From assembly GCF_001298445.1 (NCBI RefSeq), contig NZ_CP012036.1, forward strand, positions 4,824,158 to 4,888,157: a stretch of DNA of 64,000 bases, read 5' to 3'. The stretch is from Nostoc piscinale CENA21. GTDB lineage: Bacteria > Cyanobacteriota > Cyanobacteriia > Cyanobacteriales > Nostocaceae. The translations under genes and the position numbers were made by a program. How positions within the stretch are numbered: position 1 is the first letter of the stretch; every line of letters starts with the position of its first letter. The notes under the pieces were generated by a model, which saw only the letters and a list, made by a program, of their open reading frames with translations, was not told the origin of the DNA and did not search any database. This document shows positions 36,828 through 45,663 of this stretch, piece after piece.

Positions 36828-37787
36828 TCATACTTTACTCATGTCTAACAACACTTTTAACACCCCCCGACGTTGTGCTTCTGCAAAAGCTGTAAGACCT
36901 TCGATGAGAGGATAATGGGCGTGAATTAAAGGTTTTACGTCCACTTTTTCTGCTGCTAATAATTCCAACGCTGCGGAAAACGGGCCACAACGGGAACCAA
37001 TAAGGGTGATTTCGTCTACAACCAGAGACGAAGCATCTAAACTCAGGTTGCCTGCGTAGGTACTTTTCATAACTAGGGTACCACGGGGACGTAAAGCGCG
37101 ACGAGCGATCGCAAACCCTTCGGCATTACCCGTACAATCTACAGAAATATCAAAAGCTTTATCTGTAACTGCATCAACTAAACCAGTTTTAATTCCTCTC
37201 CCGGCTAAGTTCGCCAGTTTTTCAGGATGACGACCCACAACCAACAACTGACAATTAGTTAAAGCCAATGTTTGTGCTACCAGTTGACCCAACTTCCCAT
37301 CTCCCACCACTAACACACAGTCATCAGGACACACAACCACTTGCCGTTGAATTTCCAAAGCTGCGGCTAGAGGTTCGGTAAAAGTTGCAACATCTGTAGA
37401 CACATTATCCGGTACAGGATGTAAGTTTTTTACGGGTAAACACAGATAATCTGCAAAAGCCCCGTGACGATTCACAATACCCAATACTGTGCGATTTTCG
37501 CAGTGAGTCGGCTGTCCCCGAAGACAAAAGCGACAATGACCACAGGCTGCGTTAATTTCGCCTACTACCCGTTGATTGATTAAGTTCTCTGGGCCTTGTT
37601 CCACAACACCGACAAATTCATGCCCCAAAATCCCAGTATATGGATAGTAACCACGCTTCAACTCCAGGTCAGTATTACAAATTCCCGCCCGCAAAACACG
37701 TACCAAAGCTTCGCCTAATTGCGGTTCTGGAACTGGAATATCTGTGCGTAGTTGCAGTTGTTGGTTTTCAAGCCAGAGTCCTTTCAT
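36828..37787 (-). CDS. Zinc-dependent alcohol dehydrogenase-like oxidoreductase (MDR superfamily)
   Basis: The protein has 319 residues. The N-terminal catalytic domain has RAGICNTDLEL (catalytic Zn Cys), GHEFVGVV and the four-cysteine structural zinc loop CGHCRFCLRGQPTHC; the NAD(P)-binding domain has VLVVGDGKLGQLVAQ. This is the medium-chain dehydrogenase layout, close to sorbitol or threonine dehydrogenase-like proteins. The final substrate is unknown. It appears monocistronic, with a tandem repeat just upstream of its start. Confidence 0.85.
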   Translation of the reverse strand: MKGLWLENQQLQLRTDIPVPEPQLGEALVRVLRAGICNTDLELKRGYYPYTGILGHEFVGVVEQGPENLINQRVVGEINAACGHCRFCLRGQPTHCENRTVLGIVNRHGAFADYLCLPVKNLHPVPDNVSTDVATFTEPLAAALEIQRQVVVCPDDCVLVVGDGKLGQLVAQTLALTNCQLLVVGRHPEKLANLAGRGIKTGLVDAVTDKAFDISVDCTGNAEGFAIARRALRPRGTLVMKSTYAGNLSLDASSLVVDEITLIGSRCGPFSAALELLAAEKVDVKPLIHAHYPLIEGLTAFAEAQRRGVLKVLLDMSKV

Positions 37788-37841
37788 ACTACTTCACTGG
37801 TAGATACTGTACTCACCGGTGATTAGTATAGCAGTCATATT

Positions 37842-37915
37842 AGACAAGGGAGACGAGAGAAGGGGGACAAGGAGGACAAGGGAGACAAGGTAGACAAGAA
37901 AGGCAAGGAGAAGAG
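37842..37915. repeat. Purine-rich tandem repeats (GGAGACAA-type units)
   Basis: Degenerate units gacaaggga / gacaaggag / gacaaggta follow one another for about 75 bp between two minus-strand genes. A similar tract occurs near 61370-61395. It is a short tandem repeat typical of these genomes. Confidence 0.65.
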
Positions 37916-37947
37916 ATGTTTGGAAACGATTTATGTCTACTTTGTGT

Positions 37948-38548
37948 TTAACTCTGCATTGCCAAATTTTTCTCAACTTGGGCAAATTCAGTCTTTTCCT
38001 GAGAGAAATTAATCTCAAATTTACTTAACCAAACTACCAAATCTTCCGAATGAATGGCGATTTCGCTGCCTAAAGTTTTAATATAAAGCAACCCATCACT
38101 AATAATTAAATCTCGGATGGGATACCAAGAATCACGATTTTGAATGAGCAAATCTAAAGGAATAGAACTCCTTAAAACCTGCTTGCGATATTTCCACCAA
38201 GCACGCCATAACAATACAGATTGAGTACAGTGCATCTGATAACCCTGCGGCACTTCACAATATTTATAATGATAAAAACCGCGATTATCTATTTCTCCTT
38301 TGATCAGATAACTATAATCTAATAATGTCTGATTTATCGATTCCCAATGAGATGAATTTGGCTGAACTAAAAACTCCAAAACTGGATGATTTAAATTGGC
38401 TGTAGCAATTACACCTTGAGATTTTGCTGTGAGTTGATTAGTTTTATAGACGGTTTGTGCTGTTAAAGCCGAGTTAGATAATAAAATGTCTTTTTTTTTG
38501 GATGCTTTTGTCTACGAACTCACGAATTAGCTCTAGATTGGATAACAT
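37948..38548 (-). CDS. Hypothetical protein (frame interrupted at a poly-T run)
   Basis: As written, the long frame begins only at an internal TTG (38379). Upstream of it the frame stays open without a Met to a T9 run (38491-38499). Removing one base there joins it to an ATG at 38548, giving 199 residues beginning MLSNLELIREFVDKSIQKKD. The protein is soluble, with aromatic-rich segments (WRAWWKYRKQVL, RDSWYPIRDL). No family is recognised. An IS630-type element is inserted 7 bp before the start codon and has replaced its upstream region. Confidence 0.6.
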
Positions 38549-38555
38549 ACACCTA

Positions 38556-39693
38556 TAGGACTAATATTTGATTTTTGAAAAAGCTCCGTACATCTGAAGA
38601 GTGGGAAAATCAAAGGTAGTGTGACGGATAAACCATTCAAACATCCATTTTAAATGAGAAAATGAAGGGAGCAAAGCACAAAAACGTCGAACCCAGGTTT
38701 TGGCTTGCAACCAAACATCCTCAATAGGGTTTTGTGTTGGACAATTAGGAGCAAAACGAACGCAGTGTATTTTCCACTGGTCAGTTGAAAGTCCTTTATT
38801 CAGTTCATCCAAAAAATTCTTAATTTCTTGAGAACGATGGTAACTAGCACCATCCCAAAAAATTAAATAATTGCTGATTAGGAGACTCATCTAGCAAATA
38901 ACGTAGATAATCAATCGTATTTTGGGAATTTCCAGCATCATAAGTTTTAAGTATTAATTCTCCTTGAAGATAGTCAATGGCTCCATAATATGTTTGTTTC
39001 TCTCGTTCATTGACCACCGGAACCATAATTTCTTGGTCTGTTTTACCCCATATATAACCACTTAAGTCTCCCCACATTAAATGACATTCATCAATCAGTA
39101 GCACTCTTAATTTACCTGTTTCAATTTCGCTCCGGTTGTTTTCCAACAATGTTTCAATCTCTTTTTTTGTTGCATCAACAGCATCTGGGTCGGCTTTTGG
39201 GTTAACTTTCGTGTTTTTTTTCCAACTTATTCCTGCTGCTTTAAACAAATCGTAGTAACTTTTTTTCGTTTCGTAAACTACATCGTATTCAAAAGCTAGT
39301 TTATACTCTAATTCTCCTATTTCCCAATAATCCTTTGTTTGAAGCCAACTCAATACTTCCTCTCGCTGCTCATTACTCAAATAGCTTTTTCTTCCTTTAT
39401 AATTTAGTCTTAGACCATCAACACCATTCTCCTCATATACTTGTTTCCAACCTGTTATTGAACCAAGTGAAACACCAAGAATTTTCTTGATTTCCTCATA
39501 TAAGTAACCTTGATAAACCAGCTTTACTGCTAATCCTTTTCTCGCTTCACGGGCATTTATATTTTGAACTATAAATTCCTCTAGTTCAGCGATCGCCTGC
39601 TGCAAGTGCTGATTCAGCATTGTTCTTCCTTATACTTATTACCTGTCTCCGTATTATCTCTTGTTTTTTTTCAAAAATCAAATATGATTCCTA
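38556..39693. mobile_element. IS630-family-like insertion sequence with TA target duplication
   Basis: The ends are inverted repeats of about 28 bp (TAGGACTAATATTTGATTTT at the left, its near-complement ending AATATGATTCCTA at the right, three mismatches). Outside both ends lies TA (38554-38555 and 39694-39695), the duplication made by IS630/Tc1-type transposases. The element is 1138 bp and holds one transposase gene on the minus strand. Confidence 0.85.
38561..39620 (-). CDS. IS630-family transposase (frame interrupted at an A6 run)
   Basis: The protein has 352 residues after correction. The N-terminal helix-turn-helix region (LAVKLVYQGYLYEEIKKILG, SLGSITGWKQVY) is followed by a winged-helix-like part and the DDE domain: first Asp in RVLLIDECHLMWGD, second Asp in FWDGASYH, Glu near CPTQNPIEDVWLQAK. 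The break is at 38857-38862; five A's instead of six give QLFNFWDGASYHRSQE. Many IS630-type elements carry natural frameshifts, so both explanations stay open. Confidence 0.85.
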
Positions 39694-39807
39694 TATGGTT
39701 GATTACTGAGTCAGGGTTAGATTATGTAACTTATAAGTTTCACCAGGACTTCAACCCAATCAGGATTATTAGAGTTAGATTCATAATTTCGTGAACTTAA
39801 AGTAAAA

Positions 39808-39838
39808 AAGCCTAAACCCAAAAGACTGGTCTAGGCTT
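39808..39838 (-). terminator. Terminator of the inositol-phosphatase-like gene
   Basis: AAGCCTAAACC and GGTCTAGGCTT pair with one mismatch around a short loop. On the minus strand the stem is followed by T's. It lies 25 bp past the stop codon of the minus-strand gene. Confidence 0.65.
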
Positions 39839-39862
39839 GTTCCATCAGCGTTGTGATGAATA

Positions 39863-40669
39863 TTAAATTTTCAACTCTTTGAGAAATGGTTCAAAAATTG
39901 GAGCTAGTTCTGAACGGCTGAGAACTAGGGTAGGATAAGAGCGATCGCTATAATCTTCTCCCTTAATCAAAGGAAATGGCTCAGTTTTGAGAGAATTCCA
40001 ACTCCCACCAGCCGCTTGCACAATTACCCAAGCGCCAGCAAAGTCCCAAACTTTTGGTGTCGCTTCAATTCCACCCAACACTGCGCCAGTCGCAACGGTG
40101 AGAAAGTTATAACTCGCCACACCCAACATCCGAATTTTGCAGGGAAATTTTGGTTGGATAACTGCTGTACTGCGAGAACAAAGGTTAAAAAAGTGATGAT
40201 TGCTGGGAGCATCCGCACTGGTATGTATGGGATGATTGTTGAGAAATGCGCCAGTGGGTGTTGCTAAACCAGATGTACCTTGCCAAAACCCGTGAAAAGT
40301 TTGCCCTAATGGCGGTACGTGGATATATCCAAAAACAGGCGTACCTTGATACAGCAAAGCCAAAGAAATCGACCAAATCGGAATACCACGGGTAAAATTC
40401 GTTGTCCCATCTAAGGGGTCAATTACCCAACACCATTCTGTCCCCGGAAATGTCTTGTCAGCTTCTTCGCTGAGAATACCATAACCGGAAAAATTAGCGG
40501 CGATCGCATCTCGAATTTCTTGATCTGCCCATCTATCGGCGCGTGTTACCAAACTACCATCAGCTTTTTGTAAAGCCTGCACCTGTCCAAAATCCTGCAT
40601 TAGTTGTTTGCCCACCCTGGTAGTTGTAGTCTGGGCAAAATCAAGCACCGTTAACCAAAAATCATTCAT
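39863..40669 (-). CDS. Inositol monophosphatase family protein
   Basis: This is a Mg-dependent phosphatase of 268 residues. Metal-binding motifs are visible: GILSEEAD (Glu of motif 1), VIDPLDGTTNFTRG (the family signature) and KVWDFAGAWVIVQAAGG (second signature Asp). Substrates in this family include inositol phosphate, histidinol phosphate, fructose bisphosphate and PAP; none can be chosen here. The gene has its own terminator. Confidence 0.88.
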   Translation of the reverse strand: MNDFWLTVLDFAQTTTTRVGKQLMQDFGQVQALQKADGSLVTRADRWADQEIRDAIAANFSGYGILSEEADKTFPGTEWCWVIDPLDGTTNFTRGIPIWSISLALLYQGTPVFGYIHVPPLGQTFHGFWQGTSGLATPTGAFLNNHPIHTSADAPSNHHFFNLCSRSTAVIQPKFPCKIRMLGVASYNFLTVATGAVLGGIEATPKVWDFAGAWVIVQAAGGSWNSLKTEPFPLIKGEDYSDRSYPTLVLSRSELAPIFEPFLKELKI

Positions 40670-40787
40670 TGCAATGCTAGGGAGTGAATTAATTAAGGAA
40701 GAAATTAAAAGTAAAAAGGTAAAAGATTTTTTTTACTTTTGCCTTTTTCCTTTTGCCTTACCTTAATACCCATACACCAAATTTTAA

Positions 40788-42221
40788 TTAGTCTAGATCG
40801 CTTTCTAAAACAGATGCGATCGCTTGCTTGGTACTGGTTTGAAATTCTGTAATGTTGACGCGGTTGAGGAACCCAATTGAAAGTACCATTCCCACTGCTT
40901 CTAAGGCAAATACCAACCCATAAGCTAATTCCAAACTGGGCAAAGTTCTGCGACCAATATCCAAAAGTGTACCGCCAATCACCACAGCAAGACCCCTAGA
41001 AATCGACTGCGCTAGTCCCCACGCGCCGATAAACGTTCCGGCGGCTTCGGCTGCGGTCAAATCCAACATCAAGCTAATTGCTGCTGTAGTTAAGAAACCA
41101 GTCGCTAAACCAAACAATACCAAACCAAATTTTAAGAAAGCTGCATTGGCTGTAAATCCCGAAATTCCCAACAATGCGGCACACAAAGCCACCAACATAC
41201 AACCTAAACGGGCGCTGCGACGCTTACCTAAACGTGGCACAATCAAAAAGCCAGCCACAGCGTAAGCAATGAGCAACCCAGTACCGTAATAAATGTTTAA
41301 TTTGGTACTTTCCGCCAACGGCATTTTAAACACCTGACCGGCATAAGGTTCTAAAATTGGGTCTTGCATAAACAAGCACAGCGTCATCACCACCAAAAAG
41401 GTGAAAAACAAACCTGTTTGGGGACTGGCGGTTAAGATTTTCCACGCTGCATTTAGAGTAATGCTGTCTTCACGGTTTACCAATGTGGAACGCTTGGCGT
41501 ATTGGGAGTATTTTTTTTCCACGCCAAAAGTTGCGGCGATCGCTAATACAAATACAATTGCTGGCACAATCATAAATAATCGGTTGATTGATGCCTGTAA
41601 TGTTTCTGGGGTTGCTTCTGGGGTTAATTGCTTGAGCAAGCTAGAACTAATAATTGCGCCGACAATGATTCCTACCATCAGCATTGACCAAACCACACCC
41701 ACCACTTTAGAACGGTTATCTTCTTCCGACACATCTACTAACAAAGCTGCGAAAGCTGTACCACTAGCGCAAATTGCCAAACCGTAAATTGCAAAAATTA
41801 AAGATAACAGCGCAGTCCAGCCGATAGTGTCAGTTGTCCAAGTCCAGCCACCAGAAATATTAGCAGCATTATTTAACTGCCACATTACTTGTACCGCTAA
41901 AAAAGCTGCGATCGCAAATATCGCCGCCCCCACCCATACATAAGCTGTCCGGTGATAACCCCACAACGGTTTCGCATCCGAAATCTGACCAAACCAAATC
42001 CGCGAAGGTGACACAAAAGCAGGTAAAGCCAGCACCAGCGATACCAACGTCGCCGGAATCGCTATTTCTTGAATCATGACCCTGTTGAGTACACCCAGAG
42101 TCAAAATCGACATCATACTCAAGCCCATTTGAAACAAGCCAAGCCGAAACATAGTCGGTAAATTGACCCTTGGCGCAACTGGGTATTTTGTTTCACTCTC
42201 AAACACTTCACCGCTTGCCAT
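40788..42221 (-). CDS. BCD/PucC-family MFS transporter
   Basis: This is a 477-residue polytopic membrane protein with about 12 hydrophobic segments. The sequence PTMFRLGLFQMGLSMMSILTLGVLNRVM and the later SRIWFGQISD match the bacteriochlorophyll-delivery (BCD, PucC/LhaA) branch of MFS proteins, which in phototrophs assist chlorophyll-protein assembly. LLVDVSEEDNRSKVVGVVW and LDLTAAEAAGTFIGAWGLAQ are also typical. The exact cargo is unknown. No pigment genes are adjacent. Confidence 0.85.
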   Translation of the reverse strand: MASGEVFESETKYPVAPRVNLPTMFRLGLFQMGLSMMSILTLGVLNRVMIQEIAIPATLVSLVLALPAFVSPSRIWFGQISDAKPLWGYHRTAYVWVGAAIFAIAAFLAVQVMWQLNNAANISGGWTWTTDTIGWTALLSLIFAIYGLAICASGTAFAALLVDVSEEDNRSKVVGVVWSMLMVGIIVGAIISSSLLKQLTPEATPETLQASINRLFMIVPAIVFVLAIAATFGVEKKYSQYAKRSTLVNREDSITLNAAWKILTASPQTGLFFTFLVVMTLCLFMQDPILEPYAGQVFKMPLAESTKLNIYYGTGLLIAYAVAGFLIVPRLGKRRSARLGCMLVALCAALLGISGFTANAAFLKFGLVLFGLATGFLTTAAISLMLDLTAAEAAGTFIGAWGLAQSISRGLAVVIGGTLLDIGRRTLPSLELAYGLVFALEAVGMVLSIGFLNRVNITEFQTSTKQAIASVLESDLD

Positions 42222-42347
42222 AGCTGTTTTTTCTGATGGTTTATCAAAATAGTCTCTCTTTAATTAAAGATAAACTGTTCGATATTCCAAAAACCCAGCT
42301 ATTTCGGGTGATGAATTTTGAGTTTTGGCGATAGAGATGCTTTCAAG

Positions 42348-42716
42348 TTATAGAATTTCATCCACCAGCACCGTACCGCCTTCACAAAAATCTATGCCAA
42401 GATGATAATCTTCCAGCAAAGCAGTTCCAATGAGCGGACGACGACCCATTGCTAGTGCTGCAATATTACGCTCTATTCCATTCCATATAATTGTTGCCAA
42501 ATAAACATCAGTTTCCACACTGGAATTGTTAGCTAGGTTTGCGTTGATATTTATGAGGTAAGGCAACTCAAGAGTAGCAATTACAGAAGGCGGCAAAGTT
42601 AAGAACCCTTCAAACCCTGTATCAATAACACATTCGATTTCTACACCTGAACCTTCTGGGGCAATAATCATCAAACTCATTCTTGCCTGAAGTCCAACTA
42701 CATTTCCGTGTATCAC
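42348..42716 (-). CDS. Clan AA (retropepsin-like) aspartic protease
   Basis: The protein has 122 residues. The catalytic motif DTGFEGFLTLP (usual DTGA/DTGF) is followed by the hydrophobic strand and GRRPLIGTALLEDYHLGIDF, where the IG..L flap-partner motif is typical of small cyanobacterial retropepsin-like proteases that act as dimers. It overlaps the preceding gene by 4 bp (ATGA), so the two form one translationally coupled unit of a two-gene type that recurs in cyanobacteria and resembles a toxin-antitoxin arrangement. The target protein is unknown. Confidence 0.7.
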   Translation of the reverse strand: MIHGNVVGLQARMSLMIIAPEGSGVEIECVIDTGFEGFLTLPPSVIATLELPYLININANLANNSSVETDVYLATIIWNGIERNIAALAMGRRPLIGTALLEDYHLGIDFCEGGTVLVDEIL

Positions 42717-42985
42717 TGTGCCGTCCTGAGCAATGTACCACCAACGGCATAAACGGCATCATAACCAATTCTTTCTCCCCAAAGTGCTGCATTGGGTTGC
42801 TTGGATTTTAATCGCAGACTCGTTTCGACTAAATCATCACCGATTTCGTAATCTCCCGTTTCAACATTAATCGAGATAATTTTGCCAATATTTTCTTGTG
42901 TCTCAACTTTGGCACGGATACTTTCTTCGTAGAGTTCCTTTCCACGTCGAGCGACTTCTTGGTTACTAAGTGTTGGGTGGGACAT
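42713..42985 (-). CDS. Small partner protein of the aspartic protease (antitoxin-like)
   Basis: The protein has 90 residues. A helical, charged N-terminus (SNQEVARRGKELYEESIRAKV) is followed by a compact segment with INVETGDYEIGDDLVETSLRL. Such proteins often precede clan AA protease genes. It ends within the start of the protease gene (4-bp overlap). Function is inferred only from the pairing: it may be a partner or an inhibitor. Confidence 0.6.
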   Translation of the reverse strand: MSHPTLSNQEVARRGKELYEESIRAKVETQENIGKIISINVETGDYEIGDDLVETSLRLKSKQPNAALWGERIGYDAVYAVGGTLLRTAQ

Positions 42986-43177
42986 AAATAAATCCCTTAT
43001 TTAAGCGGTTAGATTCTTCACTTTATTGTAGAGCAAAAGCTACAGAGGTAGAGGGTAATGCCGGATTATATGAATGTTTCTCAAGAATCGAAGGTTCTCT
43101 TTGTAAGTAACTTGCGAAAAGCTGAAGAACTTAACTAAAATTATTTACAGAATACACAATAACTAAAAAAGTAAAGC

Positions 43178-43354
43178 ATGAACACTGTGATTAGAGTAAG
43201 TGCTTTTTGGGATTCGGAAGCTGAGGTGTGGGTAGCTAATAGTGATGATTTACCTGGATTGATTACAGAAGCTTCTACTATTGAATTATTAACAGAAAAA
43301 CTCAAATTGATGATTCCAGAACTTTGTGAGTTAAATCAAGTAGATTGTAGTTGA
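43178..43354 (+). CDS. DUF1902-type (HicB-like) antitoxin fragment or small protein
   Basis: The protein has 58 residues, starting at ATG 43178. The pattern VIRVSAFWDSEAEVWVANSD followed by DLPGLITEASTIELLTEKL is the partial HicB/DUF1902 fold, with the usual G and E positions (PGLITEA). HicB-like proteins neutralise HicA mRNA-cleaving toxins. A short open stretch right after it resembles the end of a HicA-like protein, so it probably had a partner. Confidence 0.6.
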   Translation: MNTVIRVSAFWDSEAEVWVANSDDLPGLITEASTIELLTEKLKLMIPELCELNQVDCS

Positions 43355-43355
43355 T

Positions 43356-43424
43356 AGCAAAATTAAATCACGCCACACTGCAAACGGAGTTTTGAAGCAA
43401 GCTGGCTTAAATAAATATTTTTGA
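43356..43424 (+). pseudogene. Possible remnant of a HicA-like toxin C-terminus
   Basis: Directly after the DUF1902 gene, in another frame, a short open stretch reads SKIKSRHTANGVLKQAGLNKYF, then a stop. The IPSRH-like start and the ..VLKQAGL end resemble the C-terminal part of HicA-type toxins encoded next to DUF1902 genes. No start or upstream part remains. The call rests on short similarity only. Confidence 0.3.
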
Positions 43425-43446
43425 GTTTAGTTGAGAATTCAAAAGT

Positions 43447-43615
43447 GCGATCGCTCTCTAGCTATGACAATCAAACGTAAATTGTTTAGTATCGGCAGTG
43501 GCTAAAGTCAACTGGTGGTAAACTGCGGTAGTTGCAATCAAGCGATCGCTTGGGCTTGATGTGGTAGCTGAATCTGACAGCTTAAAATAGCGATTTAGCA
43601 GTGCCTTAGAGCTTC
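43447..43615 (-). pseudogene. Decayed copy of the vapC-like gene at 45664-46053 with its downstream flank
   Basis: The segment from GCGATCGCTCTCTAGCTATG through taaagtcaactggtggtaaa to gcagtgcc aligns at high identity with 45621-45831: the downstream flank plus the C-terminal codons of the intact PIN-domain gene. About 45 bp of the flank and gene end are missing, and no long frame is left. It lies in the same orientation as the intact copy, on the other side of the methyltransferase gene. Confidence 0.75.
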
Positions 43616-43773
43616 ATATACAGCTAACTCCGTAAAACACGCGATTAATCGTCAAGAATAGCTGAGTTAATCAAAAGACTAACATCTTTTTATACATTTT
43701 TTGAGGTAGTATAGAGTGCTGCATACTTAAGTATATTGTGGTCAAGCAAGATTTAATTCTAATAGGTTCGACA

Positions 43774-45579
43774 ATGGCAGAAGCAGCACTAAATATTACC
43801 TTGGAAACTGAGAAAATTCTTATTCAAGAGTTGGATTTCGTTGACCAGAATAACCCACCAACTTGGAAGAATAAGCTGATTCTTGGTGATTGTTTAGAAG
43901 TACTCCAAAAGCTTCCTTCTGCAAGCGTTGATTTAATTATCACCTCGCCTCCGTATGCTGATAGTCGCAAAAAAACCTATGGAGGAATATCTCCCGATGA
44001 ATATACAGATTGGTTTCTAGCAAGAGCTTTAGAACTAAAAAGAGTCCTCAAACCAGAAGGTTCCTTCATTCTTAATATTAAAGAGAAAGTTGTTGATGGG
44101 CAAAGACATTCATACGTGTTGAATTTAATTTTAGGAATGCAGCAGCAAGGATGGTTATGGACTGAAGAATATATATGGCATAAAAAAAATAGTTATCCTG
44201 GCAAATGGTCTAATCGTTTTCGAGATTCCTGGGAACGTTGTTTACACTTTAACAAGCAAAAGAAATTCAAGATGTATCAGGAATCTGTTATGGTTCCTAT
44301 GGGAGATTGGGCAAAATCCCGTCTTAAGAATTTGAGCGAGACAGATAAAAGACGTGATAATTCTAAAGTTGAGAGTGGATTTGGTAAAAATATCTCTAAT
44401 TGGGTAGAACGTAAAATGGCCTATCCAACAAATGTTTTACATTTAGCAACTGAATGTGGCAATAAAAATCATAGTGCAGCGTTCCCGAAAACTCTCCCTT
44501 CATGGTTTATCAAGCTATTCACTGCTGTAGATGATGTAGTCCTCGACCCCTTTGCTGGTTCAGGAACATCTTGCGTAGCTGCTAAAGAATTAGGCAGAAA
44601 TTATGTAGGAATTGAAATTAAAAGAGAATATTGTGAATTAGCAGAACTGAATATTAAAACCGCAGTTTCTCATACTCAAACTTTAAATAACAGTAATCAA
44701 AATTATGAGGAATTAAATGTGGCTGGCGCAAACTCTGAAATTTATCATGATTATTTGATTAAATATGTTCTTACACCTTTCTATGACAAAAGATTTGAAA
44801 AGTTGAGTAAATTAAAGCTCAAAGATGTTCTGAAACGAAAAAACCCTTATTTGTTCAAGGCGAAAAATATTGAACGCGCCCAAGATTTCGTTGATAGTAT
44901 AATTACTGCCTTCCTTTCTTCACAAGAAGAAACTATCTTTGGTAATTTATTAGAAGGCTTTGCAATACATATATCTGAAACTTTGTACGGTGGTTTTAAA
45001 TCAAAGCTCAACAGTATTGATTTAGAGTTTAACAGGGATAATAATTATTATATTGTAGGGATTAAATCTGGTACTAATTGGGGCAACTCTGACCAAATTA
45101 GTAAGATGAAAGAAAATTTTAAACAAGCTAGGCAGTTTTTAATTAAACAAGGTGTCACAAGTAATATCATTGCTATTAATGGCTGTATGTATGGCAAAGA
45201 TAGTAATCCTTTGAAAAAAGATGTAGATGCTGATAAAACATATTTTAAATATGCAGGGCAAGAGTTTTGGGAATTTATCTCAGAAAATCCCAATCTTTAT
45301 CAAGAAATGATTGTGCCTATCGGAGAAGAGGCAAATAAAAAGGATGAAATTTTTAAGTCTACTCTGGATGCAAAAGTTAATGAGATGACTTTTGAATTTA
45401 TGCAGTATTTTACTAGGAACGGTCGTATTGATTGGATTAAGCTGGTTGATTATGTCTCTAAAAAAGGAGAGGTCAAATTAGAACCCATATCTCAACAGTT
45501 GACATTGGAATTAGAAGGAAGAGATTCAGATTTAGAAGAACCTCTGGATTTAGCCGATGCGCTGGATTTTGAGGAGTAG
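43774..45579 (+). CDS. DNA methyltransferase fused to a PmeII-type restriction endonuclease
   Basis: The protein has 601 residues from ATG 43774 (AGG upstream; a GTG at 43738 is possible). Residues about 40-290 form an amino-methyltransferase of the beta class: catalytic TSPPY comes first and the SAM motif DPFAGSGTSCVAAKELGRNY later. From about residue 315 the protein continues with EIYHDYLIKYVLTPFYDKRF, NLLEGFAIHI and LEFNRDNNYYIVGIKSGTNW, an Asp/Glu...Lys nuclease core as in PmeII-type type II endonucleases. The frame is continuous with no long base run at the junction. One polypeptide would both modify and cut; the recognition sequence is unknown. Confidence 0.8.
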   Translation: MAEAALNITLETEKILIQELDFVDQNNPPTWKNKLILGDCLEVLQKLPSASVDLIITSPPYADSRKKTYGGISPDEYTDWFLARALELKRVLKPEGSFILNIKEKVVDGQRHSYVLNLILGMQQQGWLWTEEYIWHKKNSYPGKWSNRFRDSWERCLHFNKQKKFKMYQESVMVPMGDWAKSRLKNLSETDKRRDNSKVESGFGKNISNWVERKMAYPTNVLHLATECGNKNHSAAFPKTLPSWFIKLFTAVDDVVLDPFAGSGTSCVAAKELGRNYVGIEIKREYCELAELNIKTAVSHTQTLNNSNQNYEELNVAGANSEIYHDYLIKYVLTPFYDKRFEKLSKLKLKDVLKRKNPYLFKAKNIERAQDFVDSIITAFLSSQEETIFGNLLEGFAIHISETLYGGFKSKLNSIDLEFNRDNNYYIVGIKSGTNWGNSDQISKMKENFKQARQFLIKQGVTSNIIAINGCMYGKDSNPLKKDVDADKTYFKYAGQEFWEFISENPNLYQEMIVPIGEEANKKDEIFKSTLDAKVNEMTFEFMQYFTRNGRIDWIKLVDYVSKKGEVKLEPISQQLTLELEGRDSDLEEPLDLADALDFEE

Positions 45580-45663
45580 AACGGTTGTAAGGTGAGTAAA
45601 AAAGACTGGTATAGTAAAGAGCGATCGCTCCCCAGCTATTACACTCATCTGTAAATTTTTTGG

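Noticed and set aside
43738..43773. GTG start for the methyltransferase fusion
   Set aside because: The ATG at 43774 has an AGG upstream at good distance, and the extra 12 residues show no similarity to the family; the GTG remains only a weak alternative.
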